From assembly GCF_036231945.1 (NCBI RefSeq), contig NZ_CP109599.1, positions 248,001-312,000 on the forward strand: a stretch of 64,000 bases of DNA. The letters are read 5' to 3'. This DNA comes from Streptomyces sp. NBC_01429 (lineage in GTDB: Bacteria; Actinomycetota; Actinomycetes; Streptomycetales; Streptomycetaceae). This document shows, piece after piece, positions 15,724 through 24,800 of the stretch. Under the pieces are notes generated by a model. It was given only the letters and a program-made list of their open reading frames with translations. It did no database searches and had not been told where the DNA came from. The translations under genes were made by a program, and so were the position numbers. Each line of letters starts with the position of its first letter. Position 1 is the stretch's first letter.

Positions 15724-16996
15724 CTGTGGCTGACTCCCGATCAGCCGTCGTCGAGCGGGCCGGATCGCCTGACGTCACGACGGGGACACCGACATCCTTG
15801 ACGAACACGATGCCGTCGCTGTCCGCCAGGTGGGCCGGGTCGAGCGGGGCGTAGCCGAACCAGGGGGATACGCGGGGCGCGGGCCGCGTGTCGCCGAGGA
15901 CGGTGGCCAGCCGCCGGGCGTCGATGACGCGGCGGTCCTCGGGGAGCGCGTACAGGAGTCCTTCGACGGTGTCCGGGGGCGGGGTGCCCACTCCCCGGTG
16001 CCGGATCGTGCCGAGGGCCGTGGCCACGAAGGCGTACTCCTCGCCGAGCCGGGCGCTCACGAGCGCGCCGGCGCTCCACCACTCCAGCGGCATCCCGCCC
16101 ATCCGCATCGTGCTCTTCTCCCGCTGGACATGGGAGTTGTGGGCGTTGACGAGTACCGGGCCCCGAGCGGCGACGGCGAGGAGGTTGTGGGCCATCATCC
16201 CGTCCCGGAGGCTGACCAGCCGGGTCATGCGCGCCGGTGAGGTGTCGGCCATCGCTGAGTGGTAGCGCAGCAGGCCGACGGCGGTACGCCCGTACAGCCG
16301 CGCCCGGTGCCACTCCTCCCGCGCGGTCTCCGTGGCCGGGTCCGGCACCCGCGCGTCGAGCAGCGCCACCAGATCGTCGGCGAGCAGCCGCAGCCGGCCG
16401 GCCTCGGCCGACCGCCCCACGGACCGGGCCGGGTCCATCATCGCGGCGGGATCGGTCCACCGGTCGTCGGCGCCGAGCAGCTGGCCGAGGGTTTCCGCGG
16501 TGCAGGGAAGCAGGTCCGCGTCCACCCGGGGCGAGAGGTAGCCGTGGAGTGCGGTGAGGGCCTGCCGGGGGCTCGCGGCGTGGGTGATCTCCAGCGGGCC
16601 GTCGAACCCGGCGAAGCGGAGCCGCTCGGATGCGGGCCGACCCCCGTCGTCGGAGCGGACGTTGTAGGCGCGCATCCAGCGCACCAGCTCGCGGTTGGCC
16701 GCGAAGGCGCCCCAGTCGTGGCTGAATCCGCGCTCCATGACCTCGTCGAGAGTGCCCGTGCCCGAGGTGACGTAGTCGTCCACGATCAGGCCCATCACGC
16801 AGTCGCTCTCGAGCGCGATCGTCCGGTAGCCCTCCTGCTCGACGAACTGCCGGAAGAGCCCGTTGCGCAGATCGAGCAGAGTGTCCTCGCCGTGGGTGGG
16901 CTCGCCCAGGGCGAGCAGCCGGGGCCGGGCCGGAAGCAGTCTCATGACAGCGGCGGCCCCGACGGCATGGGTGGTGTCCTTGATGTCCGTAGCCAT
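15683..16996 (-). CDS. Erythromycin esterase-like hydrolase
   Basis: 437 residues. LALGEPTHGEDTLLDLR (about 28-44) carries the catalytic-type Glu and His of the EreA/EreB/succinoglycan-biosynthesis superfamily. IALESDC and NAHNSHVQRE (about 280-290) match the other active-site loops. Known members hydrolyse the macrolide lactone, but many chromosomal homologues have unknown substrates, so this is not proof of resistance. The ATG at 16996 follows GAAGG, and a palindromic operator sits directly upstream, shared with the divergent double-MerR gene. The C-terminal tail overlaps the neighbour. Confidence 0.8.
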   Translation of the reverse strand: MATDIKDTTHAVGAAAVMRLLPARPRLLALGEPTHGEDTLLDLRNGLFRQFVEQEGYRTIALESDCVMGLIVDDYVTSGTGTLDEVMERGFSHDWGAFAANRELVRWMRAYNVRSDDGGRPASERLRFAGFDGPLEITHAASPRQALTALHGYLSPRVDADLLPCTAETLGQLLGADDRWTDPAAMMDPARSVGRSAEAGRLRLLADDLVALLDARVPDPATETAREEWHRARLYGRTAVGLLRYHSAMADTSPARMTRLVSLRDGMMAHNLLAVAARGPVLVNAHNSHVQREKSTMRMGGMPLEWWSAGALVSARLGEEYAFVATALGTIRHRGVGTPPPDTVEGLLYALPEDRRVIDARRLATVLGDTRPAPRVSPWFGYAPLDPAHLADSDGIVFVKDVGVPVVTSGDPARSTTADRESATVTGRTPRSGSGSG

Positions 16997-16999
16997 GCC

Positions 17000-17017
17000 T
17001 TCAACGGTATCGTTGAA
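17000..17017. promoter_or_regulatory. Perfect inverted repeat at the esterase start, likely MerR operator
   Basis: TTCAACG and CGTTGAA with a GTAT spacer lie 4 bases upstream of the esterase ATG, and a further half-site (CGGTTGAA) follows. It covers the esterase ribosome site and lies in the promoter of the divergent regulator. Confidence 0.6.
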
Positions 17018-17054
17018 CTTTCGGTTGAAACTTTTACGCGAAAGCGTCGGTTCT

Positions 17055-17804
17055 GTGGGACGAAACCTTCAAAGCGGGGTACGGCTCAGGCCGGTCGATC
17101 TGGCGCGCGAGCACGGTCTGTCCACGCAGGCGATCAGGAACTACGAGGAGACCGGCATCCTTCCGGCCGCCGGTCGCACCCCCCACGGCTACCGCACCTA
17201 CACCTCGCTGCACGCGGGGGCCCTGCGCGCGTTCCTCGCCCTGCTGCCCGGCCATGGCCACGCGACGGCGACGGCGATCATGCGGGCCGTGAACCAGGGC
17301 GCGGCCGATGAGGCGTTGCGCCTCATCGACGAGAGCCACGCCCAGCTCCTCGACGACCGGCGCACCCTCCAGGCCGTCGAGCACGCCCTCAGCGACCTGG
17401 AACCCGCCACGCCGCCCGAGCCCGCTGCGGGTTCGGAGCCGGCCGCGCGGTCCGGGCCCGGCGCCACGTTCATCGGCCCGCTGGCAGGGACGCTCGGAAT
17501 CCGGCCCGCGACCCTGCGCGCATGGGAGCGCGCCGGGCTGGTGCGCCCGCGCCGCGATCCGCTGACCGGGTACCGCGTCTACGACGAGGCCGACGTACGG
17601 GACGCCCGGCTGGCCCACCAGCTCAGGCGGGGCGGCTACCCGCTGGAGCGGATCGCCCCGCTGATCGCGCAGGTGCGGGCGGCCGGCGGGCTGGAGCCGC
17701 TGGAGGCCGCGCTGTCCGACTGGCACGGCCGGCTCGCCGCCCGCGGGCGGGCGATGCTGACCGGGGCCGCCGAGCTGGAGGCGTACCTCCGCCGGCGCGG
17801 ATGA
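17055..17804 (+). CDS. MerR family regulator with two DNA-binding domains
   Basis: 249 residues from a GTG at 17055. It contains two MerR-type winged helices. The first is at about 13-62 (VDLAREHGLSTQAIRNYEET, then GYRTYT); the second at about 140-200 (GTLGIRPATLRAWERAGLVR, then GYRVYDEADVRDARLA). A Pro/Ala/Glu-rich linker at 115-135 separates them. Most MerR proteins have one such domain and dimerise through a coiled coil, so one chain here could mimic a dimer. It is divergent from the esterase-like gene across a perfect inverted repeat. Some Streptomyces carry similar proteins. Confidence 0.8.
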   Translation: MGRNLQSGVRLRPVDLAREHGLSTQAIRNYEETGILPAAGRTPHGYRTYTSLHAGALRAFLALLPGHGHATATAIMRAVNQGAADEALRLIDESHAQLLDDRRTLQAVEHALSDLEPATPPEPAAGSEPAARSGPGATFIGPLAGTLGIRPATLRAWERAGLVRPRRDPLTGYRVYDEADVRDARLAHQLRRGGYPLERIAPLIAQVRAAGGLEPLEAALSDWHGRLAARGRAMLTGAAELEAYLRRRG

Positions 17805-18085
17805 GAACGCGGGACCGGCCGACGTCGGCCGAGGACGGTGGAACGCGGCACGCCGCCCCGGTGCTCAACACCTGACGGGCCGTGAATCCGTGGGCCGCTC
17901 CCGCGGGCGGTCAGGCGCGGGCGCGACGTGACGCGTGGTCGAGGAGGGTTTCGGCGGCGACGCGGGCGTGGCGGCCGTAATCGGGATCGCCGAGTACCAT
18001 CGCGCGGCTCGTGGCACCGTCGGAGAGGATGAACGGGCATCCCCGGACGACGCCGTCCGGCCACGGATGAGAGACGGTGGACGTC

Positions 18086-18584
18086 ATGACGAGTGAGCTT
18101 CCCGGCGTGGCCGAGCAGCTCATCCGGGGACGGCGCGCGGACCAGGGCGTTCCTGCCCGATCCCGTTCCGGACGAGACGATGGAGGCCGCCTTCGGCCTG
18201 GCCGGCGCCGAGATGTACGGCACGCTCGGTATCGACCGTGATGCTCAGGAACCGCGTGCCGCCTGCGACGTCAGGAGTCTCGGCTACTACGACGCGCCCC
18301 ATGTCGCGCTGCCGTTCGTGCCGGACTCGGGCGATCCGCGGTCGACCGCCGACGTCGGCATGTACGCGCAGACGCTGCTGCTGTCCCTGGCCGCTCACGG
18401 CGTGGCCAGTTGTCCTCGGGCGTTGCTGAGCTTCTACTCCGACACGGTTCGCGAGACGCTCGGCCTCACCGGCGGAGAGCTGCTGTTCTGCATCGTGTTC
18501 GGCTACGCCGACCCGGCGGCCGCGGTCAACGCCGTCACCGTCGGCCGCGAGCCACTGCGGGAGACGACCCGGTTCCACCGCTGA
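18086..18584 (+). pseudogene. Nitroreductase pseudogene (frameshift plus internal deletion)
   Basis: The reading begins MTSELPGVAEQLIRGRRA and would continue TRAFLPDPVPDETMEAAF, but one extra G in the run near 18139 shifts the frame. After the shift, FGLAGA is joined directly to EMYGTLGIDRD, so roughly 70 residues typical of the family (the FMN-binding SNxQPW region) are missing around 18215. The C-terminal part (HVALPFVPDSGDPRS and SLAAHGVASCPRALLSFY) is well preserved. The product could not bind FMN normally. It borders the IS21-like remnant on its right. Confidence 0.8.
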
Positions 18585-18678
18585 GGTGAACCCCGGCGCG
18601 AGCCGGAACAGGTAGCGGGTGTGAGGGCCCGCGACGGGGCACCCGGTGCGGCGAATCGTGGCGCGGGCCCTGCACACG

Positions 18679-19768
18679 TGTGACTGGGCGCTTCAGCTGG
18701 CCCCATCGGTCATGTGGAGCGCTCAGCTCGCTCGGCTTTGCCCGGGGAAGCGTCCAGCGCCGCATCCGTATCCGGAAGCGGACCTTTGCGGAGACTGCGG
18801 GCCCGGGAGGGCCCGCAGGGGCTGACCTGTGACAGTTCGGGGCCAGGTGGACCGGGCGCCCTGACGTTGGCCGGCCGCCATTAGGTCTTGCTCCGCACCC
18901 GCCGGGCGCCTGCCTGGCGGCCGTCCAGACCGGCGGACGGGCGGCGTCACGCGGGGGCGTTGAGCGGCGGGTGCTCGAGCACGCGGGGCTTGTACTCAAC
19001 CAGCTGGATGCGGCCGTCGAAGGTGCGGTGCTCGATCATCTCGAGGGCGACGTCCGGATAGCCCTCGTAGATGCGTTCCGCGCCCGTGGCCCCGGTGATC
19101 ACCGGGAACATGACGACCCGGAAGCGGTCGACGAGTCCGGCTCGTAGCAGGGAGCGGCACAGACTGAGGCTACCGATTGTGCGGAGGAGCCCCGAGCCGC
19201 TGGACTTCATGGCGCGGACCGCCTCGACGGCGTCGTCGCGGACGAGCGTGGAGTTGGCCCACGTCAGTGGCTCCTTGAGTGAGGAGGAGAACACCACCTT
19301 GGACGCCTGCGTGAGCTCGTCGAAGGACGCCTGTTCTTCGGGCCTGATCTCGTCTTGGCCATCGGGGATCTCGCCTGCGGCGAAGCCGGACATCTGACGG
19401 TAGGTGTTCGCTCCCATCAGGTAGGTGGTCTCGGGCTGCCTGCCGAGCCACGCGAGGTACTCCGGGCCCTCAAGGCCCCAGAACCCGGGCCATCCTTCTC
19501 CCGACGCGTGGCCGTCGAGGGAGGTGATGAAGTCGACGAGAAGCTCCGACATGGCGGTGTCCTTTCCTGGGATGTCACGAGCGTGGACCGGCCGGGAGCC
19601 ACAAACTCATCGGCCGCGCTGTGGAGTAACGAGAAAACCCATGCAGCCGATCAGATCGGATGAGCGCCACCCGCGAACGGCCCGGGCCAACCGTCACGCT
19701 CAGCCGGGCCAAGTACAACGCTCAGGGGCCAGCTGAAACGCTCAGTCACAACACGTCGCTCAGTCACA
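18679..19768. mobile_element. IS21-like non-autonomous element or remnant carrying a DHFR-family gene
   Basis: A 26-base sequence starting TGTGACTG at 18679 recurs inverted near 19726-19750 with two mismatches, sharing the core TTCAGCTGGCCCC. On the right side, read inward, TGAGCG recurs four times within about 80 bases and the outermost copy ends TGTGAC/GTCACA at 19768. TG...CA ends plus multiple subterminal repeats are the hallmark of IS21-family transposase sites. No istA or istB gene is inside; the only gene is the DHFR-family one. I see no clear target duplication. The 362-base gap 18585-18946 holds only this end. Confidence 0.5.
18947..19552 (-). CDS. Dihydrofolate reductase family protein (RibD C-terminal-like)
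   Basis: 201 residues. The start MSELLVDFITSLDGHASGEG and later TIGSLSLCRSLLRAGLVDRF match the RibD-C/DHFR-like fold common in actinobacteria. These are NADPH-dependent reductases of unassigned substrate; true folate reduction is unlikely. The frame is intact, whereas its surroundings are decayed. It is the only gene between the IS21-like inverted ends, so it may be cargo. The ATG at 19552 follows AGGAAAG. Confidence 0.8.
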   Translation of the reverse strand: MSELLVDFITSLDGHASGEGWPGFWGLEGPEYLAWLGRQPETTYLMGANTYRQMSGFAAGEIPDGQDEIRPEEQASFDELTQASKVVFSSSLKEPLTWANSTLVRDDAVEAVRAMKSSGSGLLRTIGSLSLCRSLLRAGLVDRFRVVMFPVITGATGAERIYEGYPDVALEMIEHRTFDGRIQLVEYKPRVLEHPPLNAPA

Positions 19769-19783
19769 GGTGCCCGGCGAGCC

Positions 19784-19990
19784 TCAGTAGTCCAGTTCCA
19801 CGTAGTCGATGTCCGTGAACTCCACCAGCAGGTCGTCGGCGCGTCGGCCCTGGTCCTTGAAGTAGATCTCCTGAAGTACCTCGGCCACGATGCGGCGCAG
19901 CCGCCGCTCGTCCGCCCCCGTGCGCCGGGCCTCGAAGAGCTGGGCCGCGTACGCCGGGGGCAGGTGCTGGGTGATGCGGCGGACGCGGCC
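19784..19990 (-). pseudogene. Gene fragment ending LLVEFTDIDYVELDY, unidentified
   Basis: About 65 residues (RITQHLPPAYAAQLFEARRT through EVLQEIYFKDQGRRADDLLV to the stop) have good coding character in this frame only. The frame upstream is nonsense and matches another fragment in a different frame. It looks like the C-terminal end of a gene cut off by rearrangement, just outside the IS21-like right end. I do not recognise the family. Confidence 0.4.
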
Positions 19991-20265
19991 GTCGGGTGGC
20001 GTACCAGCCGGGCCCGGCCGGCCGGGTACCGCGCGGGGTGAAGGGGTTGGGCAGCCTCGGGTCGATGTCGACGCCACTGAGGTCGACGTACCAGGAACCG
20101 GGCAGCTTCTTGTCGAACTCGGGTGCCTGTACGTGTGCGGCGGGACCGAGCCCGGCCACCAGGCGGTTGGCGGCGGCGGCGAAGGCCATGTTGACGTCGA
20201 GCCCGACCGCGTAGCGCTTGGCGCACTCCTGGTCGGTGAGCAGCTCGGGGTCCCGGATCCACCCG
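19990..20265 (-). pseudogene. Internal fragment of a large protein, possibly telomere-associated type
   Basis: WIRDPELLTDQECAKRYAVG, then NMAFAAAANRLVAGLGPAAH, FDKKLPGSWYVDLS and LPNPFTP read as a conserved internal stretch of about 90 residues without start or stop. From memory it resembles sequences in Streptomyces telomere-associated or large-plasmid proteins, but I could not verify that. After WYAT the frame turns to nonsense. This is accessory-DNA debris. No intact gene lies between 19769 and 20358. Confidence 0.35.
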
Positions 20266-20358
20266 TACGCCCCTCGTCGAGGACGTCCGTACGCGCCAGA
20301 AACGCACACCGGACCGCACGCGGAACGCGCGGGGGGAATCCGGTCGGGGTGCCGCGTG

Positions 20359-21327
20359 TCAGCCGCGGGGCGGGGCGTTGCGGTCGCCCGCCGCGACGCC
20401 GTGCGGCGCCGCCGCGTCGATCGCCGCCAGGTCCTCGGCGGTGAGGTGGATGCCGGCGGCCTCCGCGTTGTGTTCGAGGTAAGCGCGCCGCTTGGTGCCG
20501 GGGATCGGTACGACGTCCTGGGCCAGCAGCCAGGCCAGCGTGAGCTGGGTCGGGGTGGTGCCCTTGGCCTCGGCCAGCTCGGTGACCTTGTGGACGACCG
20601 CCAGGTTCGCCGCGATGTTCTCCTCGCTGAACCGGGGCATACGGCGGCGGGCGTCGTCAGGGGCGAGGTCGTCGCGGTGGGTGATCTTTCCGGAGAGGAA
20701 GCCGCGGCCCAGCGGGGAGAACGCGACGAACCCGATGCCCAGCTCCCGTACCGTCTCCAGCACCGTGTTGTGTTCCACGTCCCGGCTGAACAGGGAGTAC
20801 TCCGACTGGAGCGCGGTCAGCGGATGGACGGCGTGGCCCCGGCGGATCTGGTCGGGGGTGGCCTCCGAGAGCCCGATGTAGCGGACCTTGCCGGCCTGGA
20901 CCATCTCGCTCATGGCCCCGACGCTCTCCTCGACCGGCACGTCGGGGTCGACGCGGTGCAGATAGTAGAGGTCGATGACGTCCGTACCGAGGTGGCGCAG
21001 CGAGCGGTCCACCGACCGGTGTGCGTAGGCGGCGCTGCCGTTGGGCCCGTGGGACGTGCCGTCGTCGTCGAACTCCGTGGCGAACTTCGTGGCGAGGGTG
21101 ATCTGGTCGCGCCGCTTGCCGAGGGCGCGGCCGATCAGCTTCTCGTTCTCGAACGGCCCGTACGCCTCGGCCGTGTCGATGAAGGTGACGCCGATGTCCA
21201 CGGCCCGGTTGAGCGTGGCCACGGCCTCCTGCTCGTCGCGCGGGCCGTACCAGACGCTCATGCCCATCGCGCCCAGTCCCTCGGCGGAGACGGTGAGGCC
21301 CTGTGATCCGAGTTTCACGGTTTTCAT
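20359..21327 (-). CDS. Aldo/keto reductase
   Basis: 322 residues. The catalytic tetrad is Asp51 and Tyr56 (FIDTAEAYG), Lys81 (LATKF) and His124 (YYLHRVDP). The start KLGSQGLTVSAEGLGAMGMS and the C-terminal PGTKRRAYLEHN place it in the AKR13 / pyridoxal-reductase-like group. It reduces aldehydes with NADPH. Its ATG overlaps the stop of the MerR gene by 4 bases (ATGA), so the pair is an operon under the palindromic operator at 21758. It is a distant paralogue of the reductase at 3807. Confidence 0.9.
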   Translation of the reverse strand: MKTVKLGSQGLTVSAEGLGAMGMSVWYGPRDEQEAVATLNRAVDIGVTFIDTAEAYGPFENEKLIGRALGKRRDQITLATKFATEFDDDGTSHGPNGSAAYAHRSVDRSLRHLGTDVIDLYYLHRVDPDVPVEESVGAMSEMVQAGKVRYIGLSEATPDQIRRGHAVHPLTALQSEYSLFSRDVEHNTVLETVRELGIGFVAFSPLGRGFLSGKITHRDDLAPDDARRRMPRFSEENIAANLAVVHKVTELAEAKGTTPTQLTLAWLLAQDVVPIPGTKRRAYLEHNAEAAGIHLTAEDLAAIDAAAPHGVAAGDRNAPPRG

Positions 21328-21743
21328 GAGGAGGGGTAGCCCTTTCGCTCGCGATAAAACTTGATCTTTCGTTCAATGGCTTCCAGATGGCTCCGCGTCT
21401 CGTTGAGCTGTTCGAGCACACGCTCACGGTGCTGCTCCAGGACGGCGAGGCGCTCGGCCTCGTTGCCCTCCAGCCGGCAGATCTCGGTGAAGGCGCGGAT
21501 GGCGCGGATCGGCATGCCGGTGCCGCGGAGCATCACGATGCCGTCGAGCCAGTTCAGATCCCGCGCGAAGTAGCGCCGCTGTCCGGAGGGGGCGCGGTCG
21601 GCGGGCTCGGCCGTCAGGCCCTCGCGCTCGTAGTAGCGCAGTGTGTCGATGCTGAGGCCGCAGGCGAGGGCGGCCTCGCCGATCGTCAGACCGCCCGGCG
21701 GGATCTCCGGATCCGGCGCGGGCCGGGGAGCCACTGAAGTCAT
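21324..21743 (-). CDS. MerR family regulator, aldo/keto reductase operon
   Basis: 139 residues from the ATG at 21743 after GGAGGGTGGAG. LTIGEAALACGLSIDTLRYY (about 19-38) is the helix-turn-helix, followed by the wing and a coiled coil ending ERKIKFYRERKGY. It has no sensing Cys cluster. It is translationally coupled to the aldo/keto reductase, a pairing widespread in actinobacteria. A 20-bp perfect palindrome lies immediately upstream and probably mediates self-regulation. Confidence 0.88.
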   Translation of the reverse strand: MTSVAPRPAPDPEIPPGGLTIGEAALACGLSIDTLRYYEREGLTAEPADRAPSGQRRYFARDLNWLDGIVMLRGTGMPIRAIRAFTEICRLEGNEAERLAVLEQHRERVLEQLNETRSHLEAIERKIKFYRERKGYPSS

Positions 21744-21757
21744 GGCTCCACCCTCCA

Positions 21758-21777
21758 CCCTGGAGCGCGCTCCAGGG
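21758..21777 (-). promoter_or_regulatory. 20-bp perfect palindromic operator of the MerR-AKR operon
   Basis: CCCTGGAGCGCGCTCCAGGG is an exact palindrome ending 15 bases upstream of the MerR start. MerR proteins bind such dyads in elongated promoter spacers. Autoregulation is inferred. Confidence 0.65.
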
Positions 21778-21807
21778 CAAACGGTGACGTCGCGCCGACC
21801 TGACGCG

Positions 21808-24800
21808 TCATCCCGGAGTCCCCGTGATCCGGATCTTCGCCGTCCGGGTCACCCCGCTGACCGTCACCGCCAGGGTGACCGTGCCGGGGCGCAGGGCCGT
21901 GAGGGTGCCGGTGGTGGGGTCGAAGGCCGCCGCGTGCCGGGGGCGGGCCCCGGCCGGGGGGCCGATACGGAGGTTGAGCGAACCGGTCCAGTCGGCGCTG
22001 AGCGGAAAGGCCACCGGCACCGCCCGCGCCCGGTCCGCGTCCGTCCCCTGCGTGACCGTCGCCGCGATCCGGGCTTCGCGGCCGGCCGTCAGCACCGTCG
22101 GCGCGTCCAGGGTCAGCCCGTCCGTGTGCGCCCGTGTCCGCACGGAGAGCCAGTCGGGCCCGCCCCGCCACGGCCGCAGCCGTGCGTCCTTCCACTGTCC
22201 GGGCGTCACGCGGTCCACGCCGACGAGCGACCAGCCGGTGAAGCCGCCCCCGCCCGCCGGGCCAGCCGGGGCCTTCCCGGAGTTGCCGTTGATCAGATAC
22301 GGCACTCCGTCCACCCGCGAGGCGTCGAAGACCCCGACATGGCCGCCGATGAACGCGGCGCCCTTGCCCGTCGTACGGCGGAAGTCCGCGAGCCACCGCT
22401 CCAGGAGGGCGGCCTCCTTGCGGTCGCCCAGCTCACTGGCCCGCTGCACGGTCGGATCGCGCGGCGGTACGTGCGCGACGACCAGCACCGAGCCCACGCG
22501 GTCGTCCCGCGCCGCCGCGTCCAGTTGCTCGCGTACCGCCCTGATCTGCGCGAAGCCGCCGCCGCGCAGCGTCAGACGCGAGGTGTCGAGGGTGAGGAAG
22601 CGGGTCCCGCGGTGGTCGAAGACCCGCTGGGCGGGCCCGAACCGCTCCACGAAGGCGTCGATGGAGCCGCCCATCACCTCGTGGTTGCCCGGCACGTAGT
22701 ACCAGGGCAGGGCTTCCCCCAGTTCCTCGGTCAGCAGGGTGCGGGCGAAGTCGAGGTCGGCCGGGGACCCCTCGTCGACCAGGTCGCCGTTGATGACCAG
22801 GAAGTCCGGCCGGGCCGCCCGGATCTCGCGCAGCGTACGGCGGGCCTGCGCGACGATCGCGCTGTCGGGGTCGCGGGCGACGAACTGGGCGTCGGACATC
22901 ACCGCGAACCGCCAGTCGCGGGCCGCCGTTGCGGCCGCCGTGCCGATCAGCGGATCGGCCGGGCGTGATCGCGCGGGCAGTTCGACGCCGGGCGGCACCC
23001 GCGCCGTCAGTTCGTCCACCGTGATCTCGCCGGTGTACTGGCGGTCGGCGGCGGTCTCGGCCAGGTAGAAGCGTTCGACGGTGAGCGGCGTGGCGGCCCC
23101 GGCCGGGACGGCGAAGGTGACCTGGCGCCAGCCGGTCCAGGTGACGTACGGGCCGCGCAGCAGCTGATCGGAGCCGGCCGCGTCCTTGAGATGCAGGGTG
23201 GGCCAGGAGCCCCCGCCGTCGCCCTTGATCCAGAGCGAGAAGGACTGGGGTTGGCCGGGGACCGGGATGGGCTGCGGGGGGCTCGCGTAGGCCGCCCGGG
23301 TGGCGGTGGAGCGGGTGAAGTCGTAGGCGAGGGTGAGGCCGGTGCCGCCGCGGCCGTCGGGGGTGGCCGAGACCGATCCGCTCGCGCGCGCCTGACTGAA
23401 GGTCCAGGCCGCCGCGTCGTCGAAGCCGGACACCAGCCGTTCGTCGAGTCCGACGCTGACGGCGAGCACGGTCGTGGCGCCGCCCGCCGTCGCCGTGATC
23501 CGTCCGGCTCCGCCGCCCGTCTGGGAGGTGACGGCGAAGGAGCCGTGGCCGTCGTCGGTGACGGAGAAGAGCGTGCGGTCGTAGTCGAGGCGTACGTCCG
23601 AGGGCTCGATCGGGGCACTGGCGCCGTGGGCGTCGAGACCGACGATGCCGAAGGAGCCGGTCGCCCCGGCGTCCGCGAGCGCGACGCGTTCGGTGGTCGG
23701 CAGGATGCGGGCGAGCGTGTCGAGCACGGTCAGCTCGGTGCTGCCCCCGGCGCCTGCGCGTTCGGCCCGTACCCGTGTGGTGCCGCCGGTCCGCGCGGTG
23801 AACACTCCGTCGTCGACCCGGCCCACCGAGGGGCGTACGGTGCGCCACCGGGGCCGGCCGGTGGCCGGTCCGTAGGTCTCGTCGAAACCGGTGGCGGTGA
23901 GAGCGCGGGTCAGCCCGGGGAAGACCCGCTCGGGATGGCCGCCCTTCACCGGGTCGACGGTCGGGGCCTCGTCCGGCGTGGTGCGGGGCTGGACCCAGAA
24001 CCCGGTCAACCGTCCGCCGCCGGCCGGCGCGGTGAGGGCGAGCCCGTTGGCGACCGCGCGCTCGCTGCCGTCCGAGGGGCTGTTCGCCACGCTCAGTGTG
24101 TCGCTGCCGGGGGCGCGGGCGACGAGGGTGGAGGAGCCACCGCCGTCGAGGTTCAGCGCGTTGTACGCGCCGGCCCGGCGCATCATCAGGCCCAGTTCGG
24201 TGAGGGTGACTCCGGCGCTGTCCTGCTGCCGGCCGTCCACGGTGATCACCTGCATGGTGGCGCCGTCACGGGAGAAGCCGACGGCGGTGCGCGGTGCGGC
24301 CGTGTTGTTGCCCTCGCCCTCGTGGCCGAGCGCCACGCCGTCCACGACCAGCAGCTCCCGGCCGCCGACCGCCGTACGCGGTACGGGACCGCCGTCGGTG
24401 CGCGGCCGGTACTCCAGGGCGACGGGGTCGCCGGGCCGCAGCGCGGCGAGGTCCTGGGCGCCCGCTTCCCTGCCGACCAGGACGGTGGTGCCGGCGGGGA
24501 TCGGGCCGGTGCCCGGCCGGTCCGTCACGGAGACGACCCGGCCGCCCCGCAGGACCGCCTCGGCGACCGGGGCGGCCCGGTCAACGGTGAGCACGCGATC
24601 GGCTTCGCCCCAGTCCGCCGTATAGGCGCCGACGCCACCGGCGGGCACATTCGCCGCGTTGTACGCGTCCAGCGCGCGCGGGCCCGAGGGGAGCGTCACC
24701 GTACCGTCGAAGTACAGCCGCAAGATGCGTCCGGCGCTCCCGGGGCCGATCCCGACGGCCCGCTCCGCGCCGCTCTCGCCGGAGTGCACGACCCGGCCGT

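Noticed and set aside
15683..16996. Reading the esterase-like gene as a macrolide resistance determinant
   Set aside because: The superfamily includes many chromosomal hydrolases of unknown substrate; there is no macrolide cluster or mobile context.
17911..18087. A short minus-strand frame whose ATG abuts the nitroreductase start
   Set aside because: 58 residues with no recognised motif and no clear ribosome site. It may be a remnant of a divergent regulator but cannot be supported.
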